Assembly (NCBI GenBank): GCA_041391365.1
Contig: JAWKOC010000002.1
Coordinates: 248,001 to 312,000, forward strand
Direction: 5' to 3'
Source of the DNA: JAGRAX01 sp041391365
GTDB lineage: Bacteria; Bdellovibrionota_G; JALEGL01; JAGRMV01
Length of the DNA stretch: 64,000 nucleotides
Position numbers and translations under genes: made by a program. The stretch's first letter is position 1. Each line of letters opens with the position of its first letter. Shown here one piece after another: positions 42,900 through 51,231 of this stretch. Below the pieces are notes generated by a model, which was given only the letters and a program-made list of their open reading frames with translations, did no database searches and had not been told where the DNA came from.

Positions 42900-43771
42900 A
42901 TCTCGGTGCCAACGACTATATCCAAAAGCCATTTCGAAGAGAGATCCTCCATTCTCGATTGAAGGCACAAATCAGTGCCCATCAAAATGCAAGATGGCGT
43001 ACAAAAGTAGAAAAACTGCAAGAGCTCGGTCAGCTGGTGTCTGGAATTGGACACCAGGGCAAAAATCGAATTGGTCGAGTAGGAAGCAATTACAAGGGTC
43101 TCATCAAGGCAGGAATGGAAGCGGTAGCTAAGCTCGAAGCAGTGGATCAGGCTTTTGCAGAGCAGAGCAAAAGAAAGATCCAAGTGATGGGAGACTTGGT
43201 TGACAAGGGCTACAAACAAACCTTGGATTTGTTCAATGCCATTGATCGTTATGCAAGTGGATCAACCAAAAAAACAAAAATTTTCATTGAAGAAGTCTTT
43301 TACGATACTCTGACACTGCTGGAGGATCGCTGCATTCAAGGAAATGTTCAAATCAAGCAGGACATTCCTGCAGAGCTATGTTTTGAGGGCCACAACGAAT
43401 TTCGAGAGGCGATTCTCAACATCGTTTCCAATGCGATCGATGCATTGGAGGGAACAGAAAATCCATGCATCGAGATTCAGGCGCGAGAAAAAGATGACAA
43501 AATCATCATCGAAATCAAAGACAATGGGCCTGGAATTGAAAAAGAAAACTTACATCGAGTTTTTGAGGCTTTTTACACCAACAAAGAAGTTGGAAAAGGG
43601 ACCGGATTGGGATTGTACCTGGCTCGTGATGCAGTGGAATTGAAAAATCATGGACAGTTAAGGGTACGATCGGAGGGCCTTGGAAAAGGCGCCCAGTTTC
43701 AGATTGTGGTCCCAAAAAATGTAGAGTCTCATTCTCAAGAGCAACCCAAAATGCACAATGTGCGTGTGTGA
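42881..43771 (+). CDS. receiver end plus second histidine kinase domain (C-terminal part of split kinase)
   Basis: 296 residues. It starts inside a receiver (EMVVKLLNLGANDYIQKPFRRE, with the conserved Lys) and continues through a coiled coil to a second kinase module: an H-box of the HisKA_4 type with a probable phospho-His in SGIGHQGKNRIG, and HATPase with ILNIVSNAIDAL, DNGPGIEKEN and GKGTGLGLYLARDAV. With the preceding gene it makes one HisKA-REC-HisKA protein of about 1070 residues. No ribosome binding site precedes this ATG, in line with it not being a true start. Confidence 0.75.
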   Translation: MVVKLLNLGANDYIQKPFRREILHSRLKAQISAHQNARWRTKVEKLQELGQLVSGIGHQGKNRIGRVGSNYKGLIKAGMEAVAKLEAVDQAFAEQSKRKIQVMGDLVDKGYKQTLDLFNAIDRYASGSTKKTKIFIEEVFYDTLTLLEDRCIQGNVQIKQDIPAELCFEGHNEFREAILNIVSNAIDALEGTENPCIEIQAREKDDKIIIEIKDNGPGIEKENLHRVFEAFYTNKEVGKGTGLGLYLARDAVELKNHGQLRVRSEGLGKGAQFQIVVPKNVESHSQEQPKMHNVRV

Positions 43772-44563
43772 GTGCAGATCTTGAGCAAAAAGCAATGTTT
43801 GATCTTGGCGCCTACATGGATGGAAGCGCAATTGTTTTTGAAGTCGTTGACGTTGATTCCTGTGAAACGACAAACCTGGCAAAGGCAGTCTTCCGTCTCC
43901 TATTTGAATTTTTTTGAGAATGAGTTTGTTTGTTTTGTCTTGGTGGTGACCGGCATGGGCAAAGACAATGCGAGCAAGATTCTTGAAGCAGCTTTGGCTT
44001 TGTTTGACCAAGTTTCCGATGTTCTTCTTGTTGGATTTGCTGGGGGCTTGGCTCCCCATTCCCAAAAAGGTGATCTTGTGTTTCCTCGTGTTATTGGAGA
44101 TTTGGATACGGGAGACACGTTTGAACATTTGAGCTTTTCGCCCAGTGCTCTACAAAACAGACCCAAGACCTGGAGCAGACTTGCAACAAGTTCCTATGTG
44201 ATCGGAGATCCCATTGAAAAGGCAGCCGTCTATAGCTCTACGGGATTTGAAGTCGTTGATATGGAAGCATCTCCTCTAGCAAGGCTTTGCAAAAAGAAGG
44301 ATTTGAAATTTGTAGTCATTCGCGCCGTGTTGGATGGAGGACATGATGCTCTTCCTGATTTTGGAGACTCCATCAACCCATTTGGGCAAGTTCGAATTTC
44401 CAAGATGATCTCGATGCTTGTACGGGATCAAAAGATGATTCAAGAGATGTGGAGCTTGCGACCTTCAATGATGTTGCCGGTTGCCAAAGTTTTTACCGAA
44501 GAAGTTGAAAGGTATGTATCTCAAGATCTGGGATATTCTTTATCGTCCCAATTCAAGAAATAA
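43772..44563 (+). CDS. nucleoside phosphorylase/nucleosidase-family protein
   Basis: 263 residues. GTG start at 43772, immediately after the kinase stop. PNP/MTAN fold: early strand CLILAPTWMEAQLFL, VVTGMGKDNASKILEAAL, VGFAGGLAPHSQKGDLVFPR, and FEVVDMEASPLARLCKKKDLKFVVIRAVLDGG near residue 185, the Glu-containing ribose-binding motif with the catalytic Asp replaced by or adjacent to LDGG. Members cleave MTA, SAH or purine nucleosides, or are HpnG-like in hopanoid synthesis. The substrate cannot be told. It might feed methylthioribose salvage (mtnA at 8356), inference only. Confidence 0.7.
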   Translation: MQILSKKQCLILAPTWMEAQLFLKSLTLIPVKRQTWQRQSSVSYLNFFENEFVCFVLVVTGMGKDNASKILEAALALFDQVSDVLLVGFAGGLAPHSQKGDLVFPRVIGDLDTGDTFEHLSFSPSALQNRPKTWSRLATSSYVIGDPIEKAAVYSSTGFEVVDMEASPLARLCKKKDLKFVVIRAVLDGGHDALPDFGDSINPFGQVRISKMISMLVRDQKMIQEMWSLRPSMMLPVAKVFTEEVERYVSQDLGYSLSSQFKK

Positions 44564-45403
44564 ACACAATATACCCAACGCCAAGCAGTAGTAGGAAAAG
44601 TAGTGCAACTTTCCTTTTTTCACCCATGGAATGAGCAAGGACAATGCCATCAGTCCGACCAAGAAGGCTGTGATGCATCCGATGGTTGTGTTCACGAGGT
44701 TCAGGGTAGTGATGGATGATGGTTCAGAGAGTTTCATGATCATGGCTCCTAGAATCACTGGAATGGCCATCAAAAATGAATATTTTCCGGATTGTTCCCG
44801 AGAAACTCGCAGCAGCAATGCTGTAGAGATGGTTGATCCAGATCGAGAGACTCCGGGAAGAAGTGCCACCGCTTGCGCGAGTCCAATCAGCAGCGCATCT
44901 TGGATAGAAATCTGTGAGGTTCCTTTGATGGATCGTCTACGTTTTTTCTTTTGTTCTTCTGGAGCTGCATAGCGTGTACTCCATAGCACAGCTGAGGTAA
45001 GCAAGTAGCTCAGCCCAATCAATAACAGACTGTGAAAATGGGTTTCGATCCAATCTTTTGCTGGAACGGCAATGGTCACTGTGGCAATCGTAGAAAAAGA
45101 AATCAATACAAGCATCCACACGGGTTCATCATCGGCAATAGCGAGGTGACCTTTTTGAAAGAGATGTTTGCAAAATCCAGGAACTCGAACCATGGCTTTG
45201 ATCAATTCAAGGATTTCTTTTCGGAAATAGACGCTGATGGATCCCAGAGTCGCCATGTGAAGAAGCACATCAAATGTCATGGTACCCTGATCCAGGCTCA
45301 TGAATTTTTGCAGGATGGCCAGATGTCCCGAGCTGGAAACGGGCAAGAATTCTGTCAACCCCTGGACCATGCCAAGAAAAATAGATTCCCACAAACTCAT
45401 CAT
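44540..45403 (-). CDS. uppP: undecaprenyl-diphosphatase UppP (BacA)
   Basis: 287 residues. Recycles undecaprenyl pyrophosphate to the monophosphate lipid carrier in the inner membrane. Signature segments: SIFLGMVQGLTEFLPVSSSGHLAI at the N-terminus with the catalytic Glu, and LLIGLAQAVALLPGVSRSGSTIS near residue 165 with the catalytic Arg. About eight membrane helices. The start at 45403 follows AAGGTGG; the longer frame upstream would run into the folK promoter area. Converges with the nucleosidase-family gene with a 24-base overlap. Confidence 0.95.
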   Translation of the reverse strand: MMSLWESIFLGMVQGLTEFLPVSSSGHLAILQKFMSLDQGTMTFDVLLHMATLGSISVYFRKEILELIKAMVRVPGFCKHLFQKGHLAIADDEPVWMLVLISFSTIATVTIAVPAKDWIETHFHSLLLIGLSYLLTSAVLWSTRYAAPEEQKKKRRRSIKGTSQISIQDALLIGLAQAVALLPGVSRSGSTISTALLLRVSREQSGKYSFLMAIPVILGAMIMKLSEPSSITTLNLVNTTIGCITAFLVGLMALSLLIPWVKKGKLHYFSYYCLALGILCLFLELGR

Positions 45404-45472
45404 AAGCCGCCACCTTAGCAGCTTTGAAAAATTTGGTCGACAGAAAGCCTGTGCTGTTATAGTACCCTCCCC

Positions 45473-45943
45473 ATGGCAATAATCTATGTAGCATTGGGCA
45501 GCAATGAGGGAGATCGCGAAGAACAGGTGCTCCGAGCCGTTCATGAGATGCGATCTTTTTCTCGTGTGAAGAAAATTTCAACCTTGATTGAAACCCTTCC
45601 TCAGGACGTAGATGGTGTGCAAGATAAGTTTTTCAATGCAGTGGTAGAGCTCGAAACAGACTTTGATCCAGAAGAAGTATTGGATGAACTGTTGGCCATC
45701 GAAGAGGATATGGGCAGAAACATGGATGAAAAAGGCAAGGCCTTGCCAAGAGGAATCGATCTGGATTTGATCGCGTATGAAGAGCAAGTGTATGAATCAG
45801 ACCGTTTGCAGGTGCCTCATCCCAAAATGACACAGAGAAAATTTGTTGTAGGTCCTTTTGCGGAACTCAATCCCCAGTGGACGCATCCCATTGAGAAAAA
45901 GAAAATCACGGATATTTTGAAAGAATTTCCTGAAGACGAATAA
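45473..45943 (+). CDS. folK: 2-amino-4-hydroxy-6-hydroxymethyldihydropteridine pyrophosphokinase
   Basis: 156 residues. Folate pathway HPPK: VALGSNEGDREEQVLRAV at the N-terminus, NAVVELETDF, LLAIEEDMGR and the conserved GIDLDLIAYEEQVYESDRLQVPHPKMTQRKFVVGPFAEL block with the two metal-binding Asp residues. Divergent from uppP across 69 bases and convergent with orn (one-base gap). Cytoplasmic. Confidence 0.94.
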   Translation: MAIIYVALGSNEGDREEQVLRAVHEMRSFSRVKKISTLIETLPQDVDGVQDKFFNAVVELETDFDPEEVLDELLAIEEDMGRNMDEKGKALPRGIDLDLIAYEEQVYESDRLQVPHPKMTQRKFVVGPFAELNPQWTHPIEKKKITDILKEFPEDE

Positions 45944-45944
45944 A

Positions 45945-46493
45945 TCAGGTTTTTTTCTCTTCTGTATTCTCTACATGTACAAAAGACAAATAGTAGTTGA
46001 GTTCAGCAATGGATTCTTCGATGTCATCGATGGCTCGATGGGCTTCTTTTTTCTCGAATTTTTTTCCATATTTGACGGCAAAAATTTCCTTGAAGGCTGA
46101 AATATCGATGATTCGATAGTGCAACCTTTTGGCGAACTCTAGCATGTGAACATCAATAAATTTCCGATCCTGGTGAACCGAGTTTCCACACAAAATGATA
46201 TTGTTCTTAGGGAAGTAGGGTTTGCAGAATTCAATCAGGTTTTGTTCGACTTCTTGCAGAGCCTGACCGTTTGGGATGGCATCCACCAACCCTGATTTTG
46301 TGTGCGTATCCACACACCATTCGTTCATTTGATCCAAAATTTCTTGAGGTTGATAAACGATGGCATGAAATTGGTCTTTGGTTTGAAAATCTTGGTTGGT
46401 GATGATGACAGCGACTTCCAGGATATGGTCGGAAACGGGGTCAAGACCTGTCATTTCTAGATCAATCCAAAAAAAATAAGATTCCGTACTCAT
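45945..46493 (-). CDS. orn: oligoribonuclease
   Basis: 182 residues, normal length. DEDDh 3'-to-5' exonuclease that clears 2-5-mer RNAs (and pGpG from c-di-GMP turnover). Motif I FFWIDLEMTGLDP, motif II with GNSVHQDRKFIDVHM and motif III AHRAIDDIEESI contain the catalytic Asp/Glu/His. The ATG at 46493 matches the family start MSTESYFFWID. The presence of Orn suits a lineage that uses c-di-GMP, as the PilZ protein here also suggests. Confidence 0.95.
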   Translation of the reverse strand: MSTESYFFWIDLEMTGLDPVSDHILEVAVIITNQDFQTKDQFHAIVYQPQEILDQMNEWCVDTHTKSGLVDAIPNGQALQEVEQNLIEFCKPYFPKNNIILCGNSVHQDRKFIDVHMLEFAKRLHYRIIDISAFKEIFAVKYGKKFEKKEAHRAIDDIEESIAELNYYLSFVHVENTEEKKT

Positions 46494-46557
46494 GTCGATG
46501 GCATAAGCATAGCATTTTTTTGCTGGGATGACAGGCAAAATAGGCTATGAATGGCCC

Positions 46558-47007
46558 ATGGAGATCGCTCTGATTCATCCGGAGATCCCTGGAAATACCG
46601 GAAACATAGGGAGAAGTTGTGTGGCAACCAATACTCGATTGCACTTGGTTAGACCCCTGGGATTTTCCATTGAGGATCGTTGGCTCAAGCGAGCCGGGCT
46701 CGATTATTGGCAACACATAGATTTGCAGGTTCATGAGAAACTCGAAGATTTTCTGGATGCGATCGATCCCTCCAAAATGATTCTGTTTTCTAGGTTTGCA
46801 ACCAAGAACTTTTGGGAGGCTCCGTATGATGCGAGCAGCATTTTGGTTTTTGGAAGCGAAACCCAAGGTCTACCACATTTGATGCACCAGAATTATCAAG
46901 AGCAACTTTATGTTGTTCCCGTTCCTGGAAAAGTAAGAAGCTTGAACCTTGCTACATGTGCAGGCATCGCTCTCTATGAGGGGATTCGACAAATTTCGTC
47001 CTTGTGA
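46558..47007 (+). CDS. trmL: tRNA (cytidine(34)-2'-O)-methyltransferase
   Basis: 149 residues. SPOUT methyltransferase of the TrmL/YibK branch. MEIALIHPEIPGNTGNIGRSCVATN at the N-terminus, LDYWQHIDLQVH, LVFGSETQGLPHL and PVPGKVRSLNLATCAGIALYE (knot, SAM-binding) are all typical. It modifies wobble nucleotide 34 of tRNA-Leu isoacceptors, a fitting neighbour for the tRNA-Leu(TAA) in this window. The ATG at 46558 is preferred over an earlier in-frame one at 46528. Confidence 0.94.
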   Translation: MEIALIHPEIPGNTGNIGRSCVATNTRLHLVRPLGFSIEDRWLKRAGLDYWQHIDLQVHEKLEDFLDAIDPSKMILFSRFATKNFWEAPYDASSILVFGSETQGLPHLMHQNYQEQLYVVPVPGKVRSLNLATCAGIALYEGIRQISSL

Positions 47008-47013
47008 TAAAGC

Positions 47014-47877
47014 ATGGCCATGCACGAACCTACGATACCCACTGTACCCGAGACTCTTGATGGATGGGCCTGTCTTCATGAATTTTTTCGCGTGAATTGG
47101 CCTTTGTGGAATGCTCAGTCGAAAGAAAAAAGAGAGCACATCGCATCACAGTTGCAAGCACACTTGGAAAAAAACCGATCATTTTCCCAAGAAAATGGTC
47201 AATCTGCGAGTTTTGTGGTGCTCGGACACAAGGCGGATTTGTTGTTGTTGCATTTTCGTTCCAGTCTTGATCAGCTGTCTCAGGCAGAATTAGAGTTCAT
47301 GCAGTCCGAATTTTATCCCTATGTGGAACGAACAACCTCGTATGTGTCTTTTGTGGAATTGGGGATGTATGAACTGACGAAAAAAATGCACCATGAGTTG
47401 GTTGAGCAAGGACTTACTCCCAACGATCCAGACTGGAAAAAGCAGTGGAATCAAAAGCTGCAGGATCAAAGCAAATTGATGAAAGATCGAATTTATCCTG
47501 AGATTCCATTGCAACGCTATCTCTGTTTTTATCCCATGGACAAAAAGCGCAGTGATCAAAACAATTGGTATCAGGTTTCAATGGATGACCGTCAAGACAT
47601 GATGAGAGAACATGGAATGATTGGAAGAAAATATGCCGGTCAGGTCAAGCAGATCATTTCTGGTAGCATTGGCAGTGATGACTTTGAATGGGGAGTGGAC
47701 CTTTTTGCGCAGGATCCTCTGGTATTCAAAAAATTGATTTATGAGATGAGGTTCGATCGAGCCAGTGCGCTTTATGCGCATTTTGGACCATTTTATGCGG
47801 GACTACAGTTTTCTCCCTCTGAGACACAAGCGTTCTTGTCCGGCAAAACGCCCGAACTCCAAAAAATAAAAAACTGA
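47014..47877 (+). CDS. hemQ: HemQ-like (chlorite dismutase family) coproheme decarboxylase
   Basis: 287 residues. Clear Cld-family body: LHEFFRVNWPLWNAQSKEKREH, DLLLLHFRSSLDQLSQAELEF, a PMDKKRSDQNNWYQVS segment, MREHGMIGRKYAGQVKQIISGSIGSDDFEWGVDLF with the axial His, and FDRASALYAHFGPFYAG. HemQ proteins decarboxylate coproheme to haem b. The catalytic Tyr candidate is in the YVSFVELGMYELTK segment. Cytoplasmic. A coproporphyrin-dependent route is known mainly from Gram-positives but also from some diderms. Seven bases after trmL, same strand. Confidence 0.9.
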   Translation: MAMHEPTIPTVPETLDGWACLHEFFRVNWPLWNAQSKEKREHIASQLQAHLEKNRSFSQENGQSASFVVLGHKADLLLLHFRSSLDQLSQAELEFMQSEFYPYVERTTSYVSFVELGMYELTKKMHHELVEQGLTPNDPDWKKQWNQKLQDQSKLMKDRIYPEIPLQRYLCFYPMDKKRSDQNNWYQVSMDDRQDMMREHGMIGRKYAGQVKQIISGSIGSDDFEWGVDLFAQDPLVFKKLIYEMRFDRASALYAHFGPFYAGLQFSPSETQAFLSGKTPELQKIKN

Positions 47878-48233
47878 ACTAGCTTTTCAAATATCCCTGA
47901 TTGTGCCCTTTGATCAACACAACTTGGGTTGGTGGGTTTTGACTCTTCTGGGCGTAGATAGGCATACGCTGCAATGATCAATGTATCGTTTTCGCTGACC
48001 CGATGGGCTGCAGCTCCATTGACGATGATCTCTCCACTGCCGGGTTTTCCTTCGATGGCGTAGGTTGTGAGTCTTTGTCCATTGGTTCGGTTCCAAATGT
48101 GAACTTCTTCAAAGGGCACAATGCCTGCCATTTCCATCAGACTTTGGTCAATCACAACGCTGCCTTCGTAGTCGAGATCAGCTCCCGTTGCCTTGACCCC
48201 GTGAAGTTTCCCTTTGAGCAGTTTCAGATTCAT
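47793..48233 (-). CDS. panD: aspartate 1-decarboxylase, C-terminus apparently frameshifted
   Basis: The open frame from ATG 48233 codes 146 residues, longer than the usual ~120-130. Residues 1-105 are orthodox: MNLKLLKGKLHGVKATGAD, self-cleavage site YEGSVVID (Gly-Ser), VPFEEVHIWNRTNGQR and NGAAAHRVSENDTLIIAAYAYL. Then the frame reads PTNPSCVDQRAQ, unlike PanD, and runs antisense into hemQ. One base fewer in the AAAA run near 47940 restores PTQVVLIKGHNQGYLKS and a stop at 47879-47881, exactly at the hemQ end. So either a real frameshift or a sequence error. PanD makes beta-alanine for pantothenate. Confidence 0.85.
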   Translation of the reverse strand: MNLKLLKGKLHGVKATGADLDYEGSVVIDQSLMEMAGIVPFEEVHIWNRTNGQRLTTYAIEGKPGSGEIIVNGAAAHRVSENDTLIIAAYAYLRPEESKPTNPSCVDQRAQSGIFEKLVQFFIFWSSGVLPDKNACVSEGENCSPA

Positions 48234-48354
48234 AGTAGCGAGCTTATAGCACAGAATCCAAAGCCTGAGAACACCCCCTTTTTTGAAGGAAAATATAAAG
48301 CACCTTGGCAGAAGCAATGATTGCTCATCTAGGCGGTTGTGATAGAGGGGGGCG

Positions 48355-49266
48355 GTGAATTGGCTTCTTTTTACCTTGGTCATGCTTTTTTGGAGCGGAT
48401 CCTTCATTGCCATACGTTTTTCCCTAGAGGGGTTTGAGCCGATGATGGCTGCGGCCATGAGGGTCTTTTTGGCGGCCATCTTTCTTGGATCCTATCGTAT
48501 TTTCAAGCGAGTTCCCTTTCCTACAGATCGGACCATCATTCTCAAGGTGGCTGGAGTGGGGCTTTTTTCGTTTGCCATTCCATGGGCTCTGTTGTTTTGG
48601 GGGGAGCAGTTTGTTTCTCCAGCTGTTGCAGCCATTTTGAACAGTAGCACGCCCATTTTTGTCCTAACATTTTCATGGTTTTTTCTTCCCCAAGACCGAC
48701 CGACCAAGGTGGGGATTTTTGGTGTCTTTTTGGGTTTTGTGGGGATTTTGCTCGTGTTTTTACCGGAAGTCTCGATGGAGGATATTGTGCAAGGGGGATC
48801 AACCTTTTGGGGAATGGTGGCTGTGTTGGGCATGGCCATTTCCTACGGGTTGGGAGCTGTGGGGATTCGAAAGGCATGTAACGGAATGGACCTCCCCTGG
48901 GTCGTGACGATTCAGTGTATTTCTTCTTCCATTTTTCTGGTTGTGGTTGGCACCCTCGGTGGTTTTGACATGGGGTGGGGTTCCTTGGGGGAAGTGTCCA
49001 CCAAGGCTTGGGTTTCTATTGTATATTTAGCCATTGGTTCCACAGCTCTGGCCAACGTAATCTACTATCATTTGATCGCTCAATGGGGGGCTTTGAAAGC
49101 TTCGGCCGTTACCTATGCGATTCCATTTTTGGCCATGGTGATTGATTGGATCGTTCTTTCCGCAAGTCCATCATGGCAGCAGCTGTTGGGCGCAGTTTTT
49201 ATTGTCAGCGGATTGGGGTTCATTCATCTTCTTCGAAAAAAGCCTCTTCGCTCTCCCCATCGCTAA
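48355..49266 (+). CDS. EamA/DMT-family membrane transporter
   Basis: 303 residues with ten predicted membrane helices in two homologous halves (LLFTLVMLFWSGSFIAIRFSLEGFEP and WVSIVYLAIGSTALANVIYYHLI begin the two EamA domains). WGEQFVSPAVAAILNSSTPIF and ALKASAVTYAIPFLAMVIDWIVL are standard drug/metabolite transporter segments. GTG start at 48355 with a G-rich sequence before it. Divergent from panD. Substrate unknown; many members export amino acids or metabolites. Confidence 0.9.
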   Translation: MNWLLFTLVMLFWSGSFIAIRFSLEGFEPMMAAAMRVFLAAIFLGSYRIFKRVPFPTDRTIILKVAGVGLFSFAIPWALLFWGEQFVSPAVAAILNSSTPIFVLTFSWFFLPQDRPTKVGIFGVFLGFVGILLVFLPEVSMEDIVQGGSTFWGMVAVLGMAISYGLGAVGIRKACNGMDLPWVVTIQCISSSIFLVVVGTLGGFDMGWGSLGEVSTKAWVSIVYLAIGSTALANVIYYHLIAQWGALKASAVTYAIPFLAMVIDWIVLSASPSWQQLLGAVFIVSGLGFIHLLRKKPLRSPHR

Positions 49267-49357
49267 GTCGCCAAAAACTTTTTCCGGCTGACCGGATCTG
49301 AAACTTGTAATTGTGACAATTGATGATATCCAAAAAATACAAATAGAGGAGAATTGT

Positions 49358-50377
49358 ATGTCCAATCAGTTTCATTCGCTTGATCCGGATCAAGTGCAAA
49401 AGATGATCAAAGAAAAAATAGGTCGGTTCAAAATCAATGGATCGTGGATCTTGCTCGTGATCCCCTTGTTTTGGCTGTTGTCAGGCTTTGTGGTGATTCA
49501 ACCGGAAGAAGAGGCTGTGATGCTGGTCTTTGGAAAATTTCAACAACAAGTTGAACCTGGGTTTCATTGGAACTGGCCTTCTCCCATTGGCCGGACCATC
49601 AAAGGTGCCGTAAAAAAGGTCCAGAAGTTGGAAGTAGGATTCCGCACTGTAAGCATCAATCCTGTACGTTATCGACATGTTCGAAACGAGTCGTTGATGC
49701 TCACTGGTGACGAAAACATCATCAATTTGGAATTCATTGTTCAATATCGCATTAGCAATTTGAGAGATTTTTTGTTCAACGTAGGTGATCCAGAGGGCAC
49801 GTTGATGGACGCGTCCGAGAGTGCGATGAGAGAAATCATTGGAAGGACTTCGATTGCATCGGCCATGACTGATGGAAAAGCTCAAATTCAATTGGATACG
49901 CAAGACTTGATTCAAAATTATATGGATGGATATCAAGCTGGAATTCAGATTTTGACGGTCAAATTGCAAGATGTGAATCCACCTGACCGTGTGTTGGCGG
50001 CCTTCAAAGATGTCATCAGCGCGCAGCAAGATAAGGAAAGAAAAATCAACGAAGCTAAGGGATTTGAAAACGACATTATTCCCGCGGCCAGAGGCGAGGC
50101 TGCTCAACAAGTCAACGATGCTCAAGGGTACAAACAATCTCGCATCACGGAAGCGGAAGGAGAGTCCGCTCGATTTATCTCTCTTCTTCGAGAATATCAA
50201 AATGGAAAAACGGTCACCAAGGCTCGCTTGTATCAGGAAACCTTGGAGCAAGTTCTTCCGGACATGGATATGGTGATTTTGGACAACAAAGTCGGTGGAA
50301 ATGTTCTTCCCTATTTTTCCATTGAAGATGCCAAGAAGAATCGAACCAAACCTTCTTCCAAAGGAGATCCGTCATGA
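49358..50377 (+). CDS. hflK: HflK band-7/SPFH membrane protein
   Basis: 339 residues. Inner-membrane helix near 28-45 (WILLVIPLFWLLSGFVVI), then a periplasmic SPFH domain (EEEAVMLVFGKFQQQVEPGFHWNWPSPI, LTGDENIINLEFIVQYRI) and a long coiled coil with AAQQVNDAQGYKQSRITEAEGESARF. With HflC it forms a cage around FtsH that modulates membrane-protein turnover. Start chosen at 49358, where GAGGAGAATTGT gives the ribosome binding site. hflC begins within the stop (ATGA). Confidence 0.93.
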   Translation: MSNQFHSLDPDQVQKMIKEKIGRFKINGSWILLVIPLFWLLSGFVVIQPEEEAVMLVFGKFQQQVEPGFHWNWPSPIGRTIKGAVKKVQKLEVGFRTVSINPVRYRHVRNESLMLTGDENIINLEFIVQYRISNLRDFLFNVGDPEGTLMDASESAMREIIGRTSIASAMTDGKAQIQLDTQDLIQNYMDGYQAGIQILTVKLQDVNPPDRVLAAFKDVISAQQDKERKINEAKGFENDIIPAARGEAAQQVNDAQGYKQSRITEAEGESARFISLLREYQNGKTVTKARLYQETLEQVLPDMDMVILDNKVGGNVLPYFSIEDAKKNRTKPSSKGDPS

Positions 50378-51231
50378 CAAATAAACTTTTGATTGGTGCA
50401 GTTGTTTTTTTTCTTTCCATCATTGTTATCAGCTCTTCATCATTTGTCGTCAACGAATGGGAACAGGCACTTGTCATTGAGTTGGGAAAACATAAGAGAA
50501 CCATCCAACAGGCGGGACTGTATTTCAAAGTTCCTTTGACACAAGAAGTGATCAAACTCGACAAACGGTTGTTGGAATACGATGTTGATCCCAAGGAGTT
50601 GTTTTCAGGAGATCGTCAGCAAGTGGTGGTAGACAATTATTCCAGATGGAGAATTGTAGACCCCTTAAAATTTTATGAGTCGGTTCGAACCCAAAGTTCG
50701 GCTATCACGCGATTGGATGACATCATTTACTCGGCGTTTCGAGAGGTTCTTGGGAAACATTCCTTGAAAGAATTGATTTCTGAGAAAAGAGCCGAACTGT
50801 GCGAAGAGGCGCTCATGCTTTCCAACGAAAAAGTTAAAGATTTTGGGATTGATGTTGTCGATGTACGAATCAAACGTGCTGATTTGCCAGAGGAAAATGA
50901 GCAGAATGTTTTTGCACGAATGATCACAGAACGAGAGAGATTGGCCAAAAAATATCGTGCGGAAGGAGAAGAAGAAGCAAGAAAAATTCGATCACTTGCG
51001 GAAAAAGAAGCCCGCATCATCCGTGCGGAAGCCAAAAAAGAATCTGAGATCATCCGTGGGCAAGGTGATGCCCAGTCCACCAAAATTTATGCCCGGGCCT
51101 ACAATCAAGATCCTGAGTTTTATCGATTTGTTCGGCAACTTGAAACTTACAAAAAGACATTTAAATCTGGAACCAAGATTGTTTTGACTCCGGACAGTGA
51201 GTTTTTGAAAACACTCAAAGAAGGTCGATGA
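50374..51231 (+). CDS. hflC: HflC band-7/SPFH membrane protein
   Basis: 285 residues. N-terminal membrane helix LLIGAVVFFLSIIVISSSSF, SPFH domain (VVNEWEQALVIELGKHKRTIQQAGLYFKVP), and a charged coiled coil (ERERLAKKYRAEGEEEARKIRSLAEKEARIIRAEAKKESEIIRGQGDAQ). Partner of HflK; the last segment IYARAYNQDPEFYRFVRQLETYKK is the conserved C-terminal helix of the pair. Overlaps hflK by four bases and the next gene by four. Confidence 0.94.
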   Translation: MTNKLLIGAVVFFLSIIVISSSSFVVNEWEQALVIELGKHKRTIQQAGLYFKVPLTQEVIKLDKRLLEYDVDPKELFSGDRQQVVVDNYSRWRIVDPLKFYESVRTQSSAITRLDDIIYSAFREVLGKHSLKELISEKRAELCEEALMLSNEKVKDFGIDVVDVRIKRADLPEENEQNVFARMITERERLAKKYRAEGEEEARKIRSLAEKEARIIRAEAKKESEIIRGQGDAQSTKIYARAYNQDPEFYRFVRQLETYKKTFKSGTKIVLTPDSEFLKTLKEGR

